A stretch of DNA of 6,288 nucleotides from JAWOHX01 sp046484975 (GTDB lineage: Bacteria; Bacillota; Clostridia; DUPQ01). Below, in pieces: positions 1-6,269 of this stretch (positions within the stretch are counted from its first letter, which is position 1; every line of letters starts with the position of its first letter). Under the pieces are notes generated by a model. It made no database searches. It was not told the DNA's origin and saw only the letters and a list, made by a program, of their open reading frames with translations. Position numbers and translations under genes: made by a program. The stretch is from NCBI GenBank assembly GCA_046484975.1, contig JAWOHX010000036.1, forward strand, positions 1-6,288, given 5' to 3'.

Positions 1-36
1 ACCATGAAGATATTTAGAATGAAGGCAGGTGCGTGA
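1..36 (+). CDS. 3' end of an upstream gene (partial)
   Basis: Frame 1 is the only forward frame open from the left edge up to the next start. It reads T-M-K-I-F-R-M-K-A-G-A and ends at TGA (34-36). The last base of this stop is the first base of the ATG of the following glycosidase gene (TGATG), a classic translational-coupling overlap, which supports these codons being the tail of a real co-transcribed gene. Eleven residues are too few to name a family. The ATG at 4 could in theory open an 11-codon peptide, but an upstream gene running into the window is far more likely. Confidence 0.6.
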   Translation, partial: TMKIFRMKAGA

Positions 37-2318
37 TGAATGTGAACATCCTGTCACATCGCTGGGACTGGCCCGGAAAAAGTCGCGATGGAATACGGGG
101 GGCGGGAATCACCCTGCAGGTCAATGGTGCTCCAGTGGACCTTCTGGAAGACGCCCTGGATTATTCCGGGGAGACCACAATGGTGGAGACCCGGCGGAAG
201 GGCTTGCTGCTGCAGACGTTTTTTGAAGTCCAAGACGGTGCCCTGCACCTCCATGCGAAGATCAGCAACACAGGGGATTCCCCGGTCGCTCTCGGACGGT
301 TGGAACTATTATCCTGCACCCGGGGGACCCGGATTGATTTCACCGGGAACAAAGGAATGATCAAGGCCCTGTGCCAGTCGGGATGGGCACTGGGGAATAA
401 AATCCATACCCTGGAGGAAGGGAAGATGCATACCGGGAAGACCATGGGTCTCCTGTATGCTCCGGAAAGCGGGTCATGCATCCTGGCCAGTTTCCTGACC
501 TTTGACAGGATGAACACCGAGGTGGAGTACGGTTATTCCCGGGAACTTGGTGCCCGGATGACATGCGCATGTGATTTCGACGGGTTCCTGCTGGCTCCGG
601 GCAAAAGGATCTGTTCCGAGACCCTGTATGTGTCCCTGGGAGGGGACCCTTTCTTTTTGCTGAGGCGATGGGCGGAAGGTGCGGCAGGAACCGCCAAACC
701 CCGATTCATGGAGCGGCGGGCCATTGGTTGGATCGGATCCTGGCAGTTCAAGGATGTGTTCTCCCGGGGAAACTACGAGGAGAACCTGTTGGCGAATGTC
801 ACAGCCATCGGGGAAAGGCTGAAGGGTTTTGGTGTCCGCTATGTGTGGGTGAGCATCGCCAACCTCAAGGATTTCATCCCGGGCAACTGGCTGCTGGAGA
901 ACCGTGCGTCCTTCCCCAGGGGACTCCGGTGGCTGTCGGATCATCTGGCAGGCAATGGCATGGAACTGGGCTTATGGATGGCACCCTTCTGGATTCCCGA
1001 CAAATACACCTCCCATTTCGGTGAGCAGAAGGACCAGGTGCTGAAATACAAGGGCGAGTATGTCCGTGAGGAAAAGGGATTCAAGTTTTATGGATTGGGA
1101 AAACTCCCTCCGGAGGAACGGCTTGGCTTCTATTGCAGGGATGGCTCCCACCCGGATGCCCAAGAATATATCAAAGACGTCTTCACTGCATACCGTGAAA
1201 TGGGGATTCGCTACTACATGATTGATTTCCTGTGGGCGGGGTCCGGATCCACCCCCGGGGCATTCCTCTATGACGAATACCACGACAAGACCCTGGTCAA
1301 GGGACCGGGGCCCTACCGTTCCCTCCTGAAGGTCATCCGGGAAGCCGCCGGGGAGGACACCTATCTGCTTTCCTCCACCGGACCCACGTTCCAGAACATC
1401 GGCCTGGTGGACGGGGTAAGGGCAGCCCCGGACTATGGGGAAGGCCGTCCCCTCATTCAGGGATTCGCGGAATATCCAGGCACCTACATGCAGATGAACT
1501 GGAATCTCCTGAAAACGGTGTGCACCAATTATGCCACCACTTTTTTCACGGACAGGCTTTTCTATCACAATGATGCCTTCAACATGCTCACCGTGGACAG
1601 ACCCATTCCCCTGAACGAGGCCCGTATCTCAACATCCATGTTCGGCCTGTCGGGAGGTCCGGTCATGCTGGGGGATGAAATACCAGAGATTGATGAAGAA
1701 CGGCTCAGGCTGATCAAATGCGTGCTTCCCCAGTACGGGAAAAACGCAGTCCCCCTGGACCTGTTCCATTCGGAGGATTATCCCCGCCTGTATGCCCTGG
1801 ATGTGGAGACAAGCTGGGACCATTGGAAGGTCCTCGGTGTCCTGAACCTGGAGGGTGAGAACCTCAGCAGGGAAATCAGGTTTCAGGATCTGGATTTATT
1901 GGACGACGTGGAATACGATGTCTTTGAATTCTGGGACATGCGCTACATGGGGTCCTTCCGGGAGGGATTCACCGCCAATGTGCCGGAATATGGGGTGAAA
2001 GTGTTCCGCATCGCAGGAAAGAGGGCGCATCCCTGGGTGCTGTCCACGGACATGCACCTGACCCAGGGGGGCATGGAAATCCTCTCTGTGTCCTGGGATG
2101 ATGAAAACAGCACCCTGCGTGTCGACTGCACGAGACCGGCAGGAGAAAAAGGGCTTGTCTATCTCATCGCTTCCGACCAATGGATGCCCGTGGATTACAA
2201 CCGTTTCCATGTCACCCGAATCCATGGGTCCAACAACCTGGTGATCACTGTGCCCGTGGCCTTTGAAAAGACCGTGGAAAGCCTTGAAATATGCTTTGAA
2301 AAAGCATTCCCATGTTGA
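36..2318 (+). CDS. GH36-like (clan GH-D) alpha-galactosidase-type glycoside hydrolase
   Basis: This 760-residue protein has the layout of GH36 alpha-galactosidases: an N-terminal beta-rich domain (about 1-225), a catalytic barrel (about 230-560) and a C-terminal beta domain. Visible landmarks are FPRGL (293-297), the barrel strand GLWMAPFW (312-319), YYMIDFLW with D397 as likely nucleophile, and RAAPD (R462 to D466), matching the clan RxxxD acid/base motif. The length fits GH36 (about 700-750). Known members hydrolyse alpha-linked galactosides or related sugars; the substrate here is not evident. In GH36 a DDGW-type segment precedes FPxGL, but here that place reads VSIANLKDFIPGNW, so the subsite differs from characterised galactosidases. 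There is no signal peptide, so it should be cytoplasmic. I chose ATG 36, which overlaps the upstream stop (TGATG) and lies 6 bases after CAGG (26-29); GTG 33 is the only close alternative. GH36-like fold is fairly sure, exact activity is not. Confidence 0.82.
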   Translation: MNVNILSHRWDWPGKSRDGIRGAGITLQVNGAPVDLLEDALDYSGETTMVETRRKGLLLQTFFEVQDGALHLHAKISNTGDSPVALGRLELLSCTRGTRIDFTGNKGMIKALCQSGWALGNKIHTLEEGKMHTGKTMGLLYAPESGSCILASFLTFDRMNTEVEYGYSRELGARMTCACDFDGFLLAPGKRICSETLYVSLGGDPFFLLRRWAEGAAGTAKPRFMERRAIGWIGSWQFKDVFSRGNYEENLLANVTAIGERLKGFGVRYVWVSIANLKDFIPGNWLLENRASFPRGLRWLSDHLAGNGMELGLWMAPFWIPDKYTSHFGEQKDQVLKYKGEYVREEKGFKFYGLGKLPPEERLGFYCRDGSHPDAQEYIKDVFTAYREMGIRYYMIDFLWAGSGSTPGAFLYDEYHDKTLVKGPGPYRSLLKVIREAAGEDTYLLSSTGPTFQNIGLVDGVRAAPDYGEGRPLIQGFAEYPGTYMQMNWNLLKTVCTNYATTFFTDRLFYHNDAFNMLTVDRPIPLNEARISTSMFGLSGGPVMLGDEIPEIDEERLRLIKCVLPQYGKNAVPLDLFHSEDYPRLYALDVETSWDHWKVLGVLNLEGENLSREIRFQDLDLLDDVEYDVFEFWDMRYMGSFREGFTANVPEYGVKVFRIAGKRAHPWVLSTDMHLTQGGMEILSVSWDDENSTLRVDCTRPAGEKGLVYLIASDQWMPVDYNRFHVTRIHGSNNLVITVPVAFEKTVESLEICFEKAFPC
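2291..2307. repeat. Perfect inverted repeat (7-base arms) at the end of the glycosidase gene
   Basis: ATGCTTT (2291-2297) and AAAGCAT (2301-2307) are exact reverse complements around a 3-base GAA centre. The repeat lies in the last codons of the GH36-like gene, 8 bases upstream of the predicted -35 box at 2315. No T-run follows, so it is a poor intrinsic terminator. Its place, centred about 52 bases before the likely transcription start, would suit a binding site for a dimeric regulator. That role is inference; a chance repeat inside coding sequence is possible. Confidence 0.4.
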
Positions 2319-2343
2319 TTCGTGGTTTATGTTGCCATATAAT
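2315..2343 (+). promoter_or_regulatory. Predicted sigma-70/sigma-A type promoter
   Basis: A -35 box TTGATT (2315-2320, four of six consensus bases) is followed by exactly 17 bases and then a perfect -10 box TATAAT (2338-2343). The -35 overlaps the TGA stop of the GH36-like gene (2316-2318). Transcription would start near 2350, giving a leader of about 27 bases before the ATG at 2377. This short gap is visibly more AT-rich than the surrounding genes. It would drive the 599-residue gene and the three genes tightly packed behind it independently of the upstream glycosidase. Confidence 0.72.
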
Positions 2344-2354
2344 TGTTGTAACAT
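2329..2354. promoter_or_regulatory. Possible operator: imperfect dyad spanning the -10 box
   Basis: ATGTT (2329-2333) and AACAT (2350-2354) are exact inverted arms. Extending inward, 8 of 13 half-site positions are symmetric around a centre inside the -10 region. A repressor bound here would block RNA polymerase. The symmetry is only moderate, no known operator consensus (for example LacI-type or cre) is matched, and AT-rich promoters can give this by chance. Confidence 0.25.
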
Positions 2355-2363
2355 CGGACGGAC

Positions 2364-2370
2364 AAGGAGA
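2364..2370 (+). promoter_or_regulatory. Strong ribosome binding site deciding the 2377 start
   Basis: AAGGAGA lies 6 bases before ATG 2377. It settles the start of the 599-residue gene: the longer in-frame ATG at 2263 lies inside the preceding gene and would put the promoter within coding sequence. Confidence 0.85.
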
Positions 2371-2376
2371 ACATCC

Positions 2377-4176
2377 ATGAAAAAGAAAATGATCATATTC
2401 AATGTGACACCCATCAATACCGACTATACCGACATGGCGAAATTCGAGGAGAACGTGAAGCGGGCGGCCGGGCTGGGCGCCACCCACATCCATGTCACGG
2501 AAATAGAGAAGAGCACCTGGATCTGGGACCGGGACAGGAAGGACCCCTATCCCAACTGGGGCATGCTCAACACCTCCCTGTTCAAAGTCATCGTCCCGGA
2601 TGAACTCAAGGAGTTCCTCCCCGGGGATTATGCCAAAAAAAACCTGGAGCTGATCAAGAAAAAAACCAGAATCTGCCGGAAATATGGACTTCAGGGTGCC
2701 GGCCAGTTCTGCGAACCCTTTTATCTTCCCGAGGAGGTATACCGTGTCCATCCCGAGTGGCGGGGCCCAAGATGCGACCATCCCAGAAGGGCCAGGAACG
2801 TATACTACAGCCCCTGCATGGACCATCCGGAGATCCTGGCCATGTACCGGAAGGCCATGAAGGAATTCTGCAGCCACGTGGATCTGGATTATCTCTTTGT
2901 CCACACCAATGACTCAGGATCCGGCATCTGCTGGAGCAGCGGTCTTTACAACGGGCCCAACGGGCCGGAGTGGTGCAGGCACATCCCGGTCTCCCAGAGG
3001 ATCCTAAGCTATTTCAAGGTCTTTCGACAGGGGGCCAAGGAAGCGGGGAGACACCTGTACATCGAGACCAACAGCAACATCGGGGTCAAGGAGAACGAGC
3101 ATGCCATGGATGCCGTCTGGCCCCTGCTGGAAGACGGGATGGCGGTGAACTTCAAGAACAACAGGAACCAGCCATTGTCTTCCATGGCGGATGTTCTCTA
3201 TGAATACAACTTCGCCCCGGTGCGGAACATTCCCCTGGTGTGGAGGTTTTTGGAACTCCTGGAAAAGGGATGGCACGAACCCAGTGAGATCTACAGGATC
3301 GGGACCATGGACGACGATTTCGACCTGTATTTCAGGATCATCGAAAAATTCATGAAAAAACCCACCAAAGGTCTGTTTGACAGGGTGAAACTGCTCCGGG
3401 AGGTTGCCGTGGAAACCGTTGGCAGGAAAGGCGGGGACCAGTTGGTCCTGGCCTGGGAACAGGTGGAGATTGGCCTCAGGCATTTTCTGGACACCTATAC
3501 GGAAGGGTTCTCCTGGTGCAGCGTGAACCAGAGGCTCATCAACAGGCCCTTTGTGCTTTTCCCCCAGGAGCTCACCCCCGGGGAGAAATCATACTACAGG
3601 GACTACCAGTTCCAAGCCAATACGGAGGAGCATGCAGACGATCTCCTGGACAACCAGAACACCGCTTTCATCAGGGGCCATTATGCCATATTCATTGCAT
3701 CCAGGAACATCCGGCGGGCCATGGACTGCATGGATACCGCCCGCAGGGCCTGCCTGGAGGCGTCCGGAGGGGAGGTTGCCCCCGGTACCCGGGACAAACT
3801 CCTGCTGGGAGCTGACCGGTTCGAGCTTCTCAACTGCTTTTTCCAAAACTACATCCATGCCATGAAGTTCCAGGACATCATCGACAATACGGACTATGAG
3901 GAAAAGCCGGAGATCAGCGCCAGATGGCCCATTGAGGCGGAGGATAGGATGAAGCAGTACGATTCGATCACCCGGGCGGAGATTGACAACACCTACAGGA
4001 TCATCGGGCTCATCGATGGCAGGGAACGGGAGATGCTTGTGCTGGCACCGGACAGGGAGCAGGAGGACATCTTCTGGCTTTCCCCGGACATAACGGAACA
4101 GCTCAAGAAAAAGGCCGGCATCATGCTGGACCACCAGCTGGACGGGAAAAGGCTGTTCGTGAGCCATAACAAATAG
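2377..4176 (+). CDS. Uncharacterised 599-residue protein, TIM-barrel glycosidase-like N-terminal half
   Basis: I do not recognise a named family. The N-terminus starts directly on a hydrophobic strand (MIIFNVTP) followed by alternating strands and helices, as in a TIM barrel: GATHIHVTEI (about 34-43), GLQGAGQFCEPF, HPEWRG (125-130), a Cys-x-x-His-Pro-Glu segment, then DYLFVHTNDSGSG with H176, N178 and D179 at a strand end, and YIETNSNIG with E230. This order of landmarks recalls the GH20/GH67/DUF4838-like barrels, where an acidic residue after a similar strand is catalytic; D179 and E230 are my candidates by inference. The C-terminal half (about 300-590) looks mostly helical and contains DNQNTAFIRGHYAIF and a Cys-bearing helix. 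Sixteen or fewer cysteines are scattered without a clear cluster motif. There is no signal peptide or membrane span, so it is cytoplasmic. It is the first gene after the internal promoter and is followed after 11 bases by the YjbQ gene. Sugar-active enzyme is plausible, not shown. Confidence 0.75.
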   Translation: MKKKMIIFNVTPINTDYTDMAKFEENVKRAAGLGATHIHVTEIEKSTWIWDRDRKDPYPNWGMLNTSLFKVIVPDELKEFLPGDYAKKNLELIKKKTRICRKYGLQGAGQFCEPFYLPEEVYRVHPEWRGPRCDHPRRARNVYYSPCMDHPEILAMYRKAMKEFCSHVDLDYLFVHTNDSGSGICWSSGLYNGPNGPEWCRHIPVSQRILSYFKVFRQGAKEAGRHLYIETNSNIGVKENEHAMDAVWPLLEDGMAVNFKNNRNQPLSSMADVLYEYNFAPVRNIPLVWRFLELLEKGWHEPSEIYRIGTMDDDFDLYFRIIEKFMKKPTKGLFDRVKLLREVAVETVGRKGGDQLVLAWEQVEIGLRHFLDTYTEGFSWCSVNQRLINRPFVLFPQELTPGEKSYYRDYQFQANTEEHADDLLDNQNTAFIRGHYAIFIASRNIRRAMDCMDTARRACLEASGGEVAPGTRDKLLLGADRFELLNCFFQNYIHAMKFQDIIDNTDYEEKPEISARWPIEAEDRMKQYDSITRAEIDNTYRIIGLIDGREREMLVLAPDREQEDIFWLSPDITEQLKKKAGIMLDHQLDGKRLFVSHNK

Positions 4177-4180
4177 GAGG
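4175..4180 (+). promoter_or_regulatory. Consensus ribosome binding site for the YjbQ gene
   Basis: AGGAGG overlaps the TAG stop of the preceding gene and sits 7 bases before ATG 4188. It fixes that start over the ATG three codons downstream (4197) and shows tight coupling of the two genes. Confidence 0.85.
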
Positions 4181-4187
4181 AAGAGCC

Positions 4188-4583
4188 ATGGAGATCATGG
4201 AAGTCAACACCCCCGGGCATACTTGTTTCGTGAACATCACAGAGGAAGTGCAGGAGCGGGTACGACGGAAAGGGATCATATCCGGTGTCCTGACCCTGTT
4301 CGTTCCCCATACCACCGCCGGGATCACCATCAACGAGAATGCCGACCCGGATGTGGTCCGGGATATCCTGGAAGGACTGCAGAAAGCAGTCCCGGACACC
4401 GGCTTGTATGCCCACAGGGAAGGCAACTCCCCGGCCCATATCAAAGCCGGGCTGATGGGGTTTTCCCAGCATCTGGTCATCGACGGGGGGCAGGTTTTGC
4501 TGGGGACCTGGCAGGGGATCTATCTCTGCGAGTTCGACGGGCCAAGAACCAGGAGAGTAGTATTGAAAATGACGGGGGAATGA
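4188..4583 (+). CDS. yjbQ: YjbQ/UPF0047 family protein (secondary thiamine-phosphate synthase-like)
   Basis: This 131-residue protein is complete and matches the UPF0047 (PF01894) family over its whole length. All signature segments are present: PHTTAGITINENADPD with H41, N49, E50 and D53; HREGNSPAHIKA with H76, G79, N80 and H84; GTWQGIYL (from G106); and EFDGPRTR (115-122). The conserved histidines form a metal-type site in family structures. E. coli YjbQ has weak thiamine-phosphate synthase activity, which gave the family its annotation, but its physiological role is not settled. Nothing here points to thiamine: no other thi gene and no TPP riboswitch is visible. Embedding between a glycosidase-like enzyme and a URO-D paralogue, 11 bases after one and 4 bases before the other, suggests a role in the same pathway. 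Family assignment is secure, function is not. Confidence 0.93.
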   Translation: MEIMEVNTPGHTCFVNITEEVQERVRRKGIISGVLTLFVPHTTAGITINENADPDVVRDILEGLQKAVPDTGLYAHREGNSPAHIKAGLMGFSQHLVIDGGQVLLGTWQGIYLCEFDGPRTRRVVLKMTGE

Positions 4584-4587
4584 GCAT

Positions 4588-5694
4588 ATGCACAAAAGCG
4601 CAGCCAAACTGAGGGATTTTTATGCCATGAAGAAAAACGCCGCCATCTTCCAGACGGAGTTCGGCTTCTACAGCCTTGACCGCTGGAAGAAGGAAGGGCA
4701 CATCGACGACACGACCGACCTGGACACCCTGTTCGGGTATGACGAGCCGGGAAGCTTCCCGTTGCGTGACTTGGGCTGGTGCTCATCTGCATTCATCCCA
4801 GGTTTCCCCGAGGAGGTCATCGAGGACCGGGGAGAGCATGAGGTGGCGGTGGATTTTGCCGGACGCAAGGTCCTGTATTTCAAAGGCCGCAGAAGCGGCT
4901 TCATGCCCGAATATCTGGACCATCCGGTGAAGGACATGAAAACCTGGGAGACAAACTGCAGGTGGCGCCTGGACCCGGAGGATCCGAAGAGGTATGAAGG
5001 GCTGGAAGAAAAAATGAAAAATGCCCGCATGGCAGCGGACCAGGGCAAAATGCTGGTCCAGCATGTCATCGGAGGCTACATGTACCTGCGCAGCCTCATC
5101 GGTCCCGTGGACCTTCTGTATATGTTCTATGACCAGCCGGAGGTGATCCATGCCTGCATGGAGGGCTGGCTGGCCCTTTGCGACAAGGTGATTGCCCGCC
5201 ACCAGGAGCATGTCACCCTCGACGAGCTTTTCATCGCGGAAGACATCTGCTACAACAGGGGCCCGCTCATCTCCCCGGACATGATGCGGGAGTTCCTCTT
5301 CCCATATTACAGCCAGCTCATCCAGAACATCAAGTCAAGGCAGAAGGACCGGGAAAGGCACTTGTATTTCCAGGTGGACACCGACGGATTCGCGGACCCG
5401 GTCATCGACCTGTACCGGACCCTTGGGATGGACTACATGAGTCCCTTCGAGGTGGCCTCGGGATGTGATGTGGTTGCCATCCGCAAGCGGTATCCGGATC
5501 TCCTCATGCGGGGAGGCTTCGACAAGCGCATCATTGCCCGGGGAAAGGAAGCCATCGACCTGGAAGTGGATCGGATTCTTCCCTTCATGAAGGAACAGGG
5601 AGGCTACATCCCCGTGTGCGACCATGGGGTTCCCGAGGAAGTGGCCTTCGAGGACTATATGCACTACAGGAAAAGAATCAAGGAATTCGGGTGA
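4588..5694 (+). CDS. Uroporphyrinogen-decarboxylase-fold protein, non-HemE subfamily
   Basis: The 368-residue length and layout fit the URO-D superfamily (PF01208), a TIM barrel used by HemE and by corrinoid methyltransferases such as MtaA/MtbA. Supporting segments are DHPVKD (111-116) followed by a Trp/LDPEDP stretch, VDTDG (263-267), PFEVASGCDV, GGFDK (309-313) and YIPVCDHGVP (340-349). The HemE N-terminal RQAGRYLPEY-type signature is absent, so it should not be the haem enzyme. At the strand where MtaA-type proteins carry the zinc ligands His-x-Cys it has V-D-T-D-G instead, so a zinc-thiol methyltransferase mechanism is also doubtful; C344 near the C-terminus is the only cysteine in a comparable place. 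Known relatives act on tetrapyrroles or in methyl transfer; this subfamily's substrate is unknown to me. Start ATG 4588 is 8 bases after GGGGGA; ATG 4627 is a weaker alternative. It lies 4 bases after the YjbQ gene and 5 before the phosphodiesterase gene, clearly in one operon. Confidence 0.88.
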   Translation: MHKSAAKLRDFYAMKKNAAIFQTEFGFYSLDRWKKEGHIDDTTDLDTLFGYDEPGSFPLRDLGWCSSAFIPGFPEEVIEDRGEHEVAVDFAGRKVLYFKGRRSGFMPEYLDHPVKDMKTWETNCRWRLDPEDPKRYEGLEEKMKNARMAADQGKMLVQHVIGGYMYLRSLIGPVDLLYMFYDQPEVIHACMEGWLALCDKVIARHQEHVTLDELFIAEDICYNRGPLISPDMMREFLFPYYSQLIQNIKSRQKDRERHLYFQVDTDGFADPVIDLYRTLGMDYMSPFEVASGCDVVAIRKRYPDLLMRGGFDKRIIARGKEAIDLEVDRILPFMKEQGGYIPVCDHGVPEEVAFEDYMHYRKRIKEFG

Positions 5695-5699
5695 GGCAA

Positions 5700-6269
5700 A
5701 TGAGAAGGAAACCGGAATTGGTGGTGCTGGCACTGGATGGGGCAGTCCCCTCATATGTCAGGGAAATGGCGGGAAAGGGAAAACTCCCGGCCTTTCAGAG
5801 ACTCATGGAAAGAGGGGTCTTCTTCACCGACTGCCGGCCGCCTTTTCCCACCATCACCCCCACCTGCTGGTCGAGTTTCGCCACAGGGTCCACACCAGCA
5901 ACCCATGGTGCCACATGCCAGGACATTCATGTCAACGGGAAGTATCCACCGGAATACATCAGCGCCTATCATTCCGGCAACATTCAGGCACAGACCTTCT
6001 GGGAAGCCGCCGCCAAAGCGGGGAAAAAAAGCCTGGTCATCCAGCTTCCCACTTCCGGACCCGCAAGGTCCGCCAATGTGCTCCAGGTGGCCGGGGCCGG
6101 CTGTGCGGCGGTGAACATGGCACTGCCCGACCGCCCGACTGCCTTCGTGTCGGCAAGCCGGGCAAGTCTGCTAAAAAGAAGGAAGCCGGAAAAAAAGAAC
6201 CGGAGGCTGAACAAACCAGGCCCGAACCGGAGGCAGCAACACCGGCACCGGTGGCTCCCGAGCCGTTAG
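5700..6269 (+). CDS. Type I phosphodiesterase / nucleotide pyrophosphatase family protein, 5' part; reading frame disrupted
   Basis: The N-terminus is typical of the alkaline-phosphatase superfamily (PF01663-like): LVVLALDGA with metal-binding D13, then PTITPTCWSSFATGS...THG (50-70), in which T53 aligns with the nucleophilic threonine of ENPP-type enzymes. Similarity-like sequence continues through the FWEAAAKAGKKSLVIQLP segment to about residue 140 (near 6120). Family members are usually over 400 residues, but this frame stops at 6267-6269 after 189 residues, and the last ~45 are an Arg/Lys/Pro jumble atypical of the fold. From about 6150 frame 2 carries the sensible protein sequence, so there is a frameshift or a chimeric join. 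C56 sits where related proteins often have Asn. ATG 5700 gives the usual family start, with GAGG 3 bases upstream; GTG 5691, overlapping the preceding stop (GTGA) and 6 bases after AAGGA, is a real alternative. Enzymes of this family cleave phosphodiester or phosphomonoester bonds; the substrate is unknown. Confidence 0.7.
   Translation: MRRKPELVVLALDGAVPSYVREMAGKGKLPAFQRLMERGVFFTDCRPPFPTITPTCWSSFATGSTPATHGATCQDIHVNGKYPPEYISAYHSGNIQAQTFWEAAAKAGKKSLVIQLPTSGPARSANVLQVAGAGCAAVNMALPDRPTAFVSASRASLLKRRKPEKKNRRLNKPGPNRRQQHRHRWLPSR

Noticed and set aside
33..35. GTG start for the GH36-like gene
   Set aside because: It is in frame but ATG 36 directly follows, has good ribosome-site spacing and forms the TGATG overlap with the upstream gene.
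972..1568. Long minus-strand open frames opposite the main genes (also 2245-2904, 3589-4167, 3993-4607)
   Set aside because: They lie wholly antisense to well-supported genes, lack ribosome sites and family motifs, and arise from GC-rich codon use on the coding strand.
2291..2307. Intrinsic terminator after the GH36-like gene
   Set aside because: The stem is AT-rich with no following T-run and lies before the stop codon, so termination is unlikely.
2263..2376. Longer 637-residue version of the second gene starting at ATG 2263
   Set aside because: The extra 38 residues overlap the glycosidase gene and cover the promoter; AAGGAGA 6 bases before ATG 2377 gives a much better start.
2635..2642. 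A8 run as a phase-variation or indel site in the 599-residue gene
   Set aside because: The frame continues without disruption on both sides, so there is no evidence of slippage.
4584..4587. TPP riboswitch or other leader element near the YjbQ gene
   Set aside because: The flanking gaps are only 11 and 4 bases, far too short for a structured leader.
5691..5702. GTG 5691 as the phosphodiesterase start
   Set aside because: Not excluded (AAGGA 6 bases upstream, GTGA overlap), but ATG 5700 gives the usual family N-terminus and the better start codon; kept as the alternative.
6173..6179. Programmed -1 frameshift site at the A-run
   Set aside because: The heptamer in the phosphodiesterase frame is A-AAA-AGA, not a canonical slippery site, and the downstream frame does not resemble a phosphodiesterase continuation.
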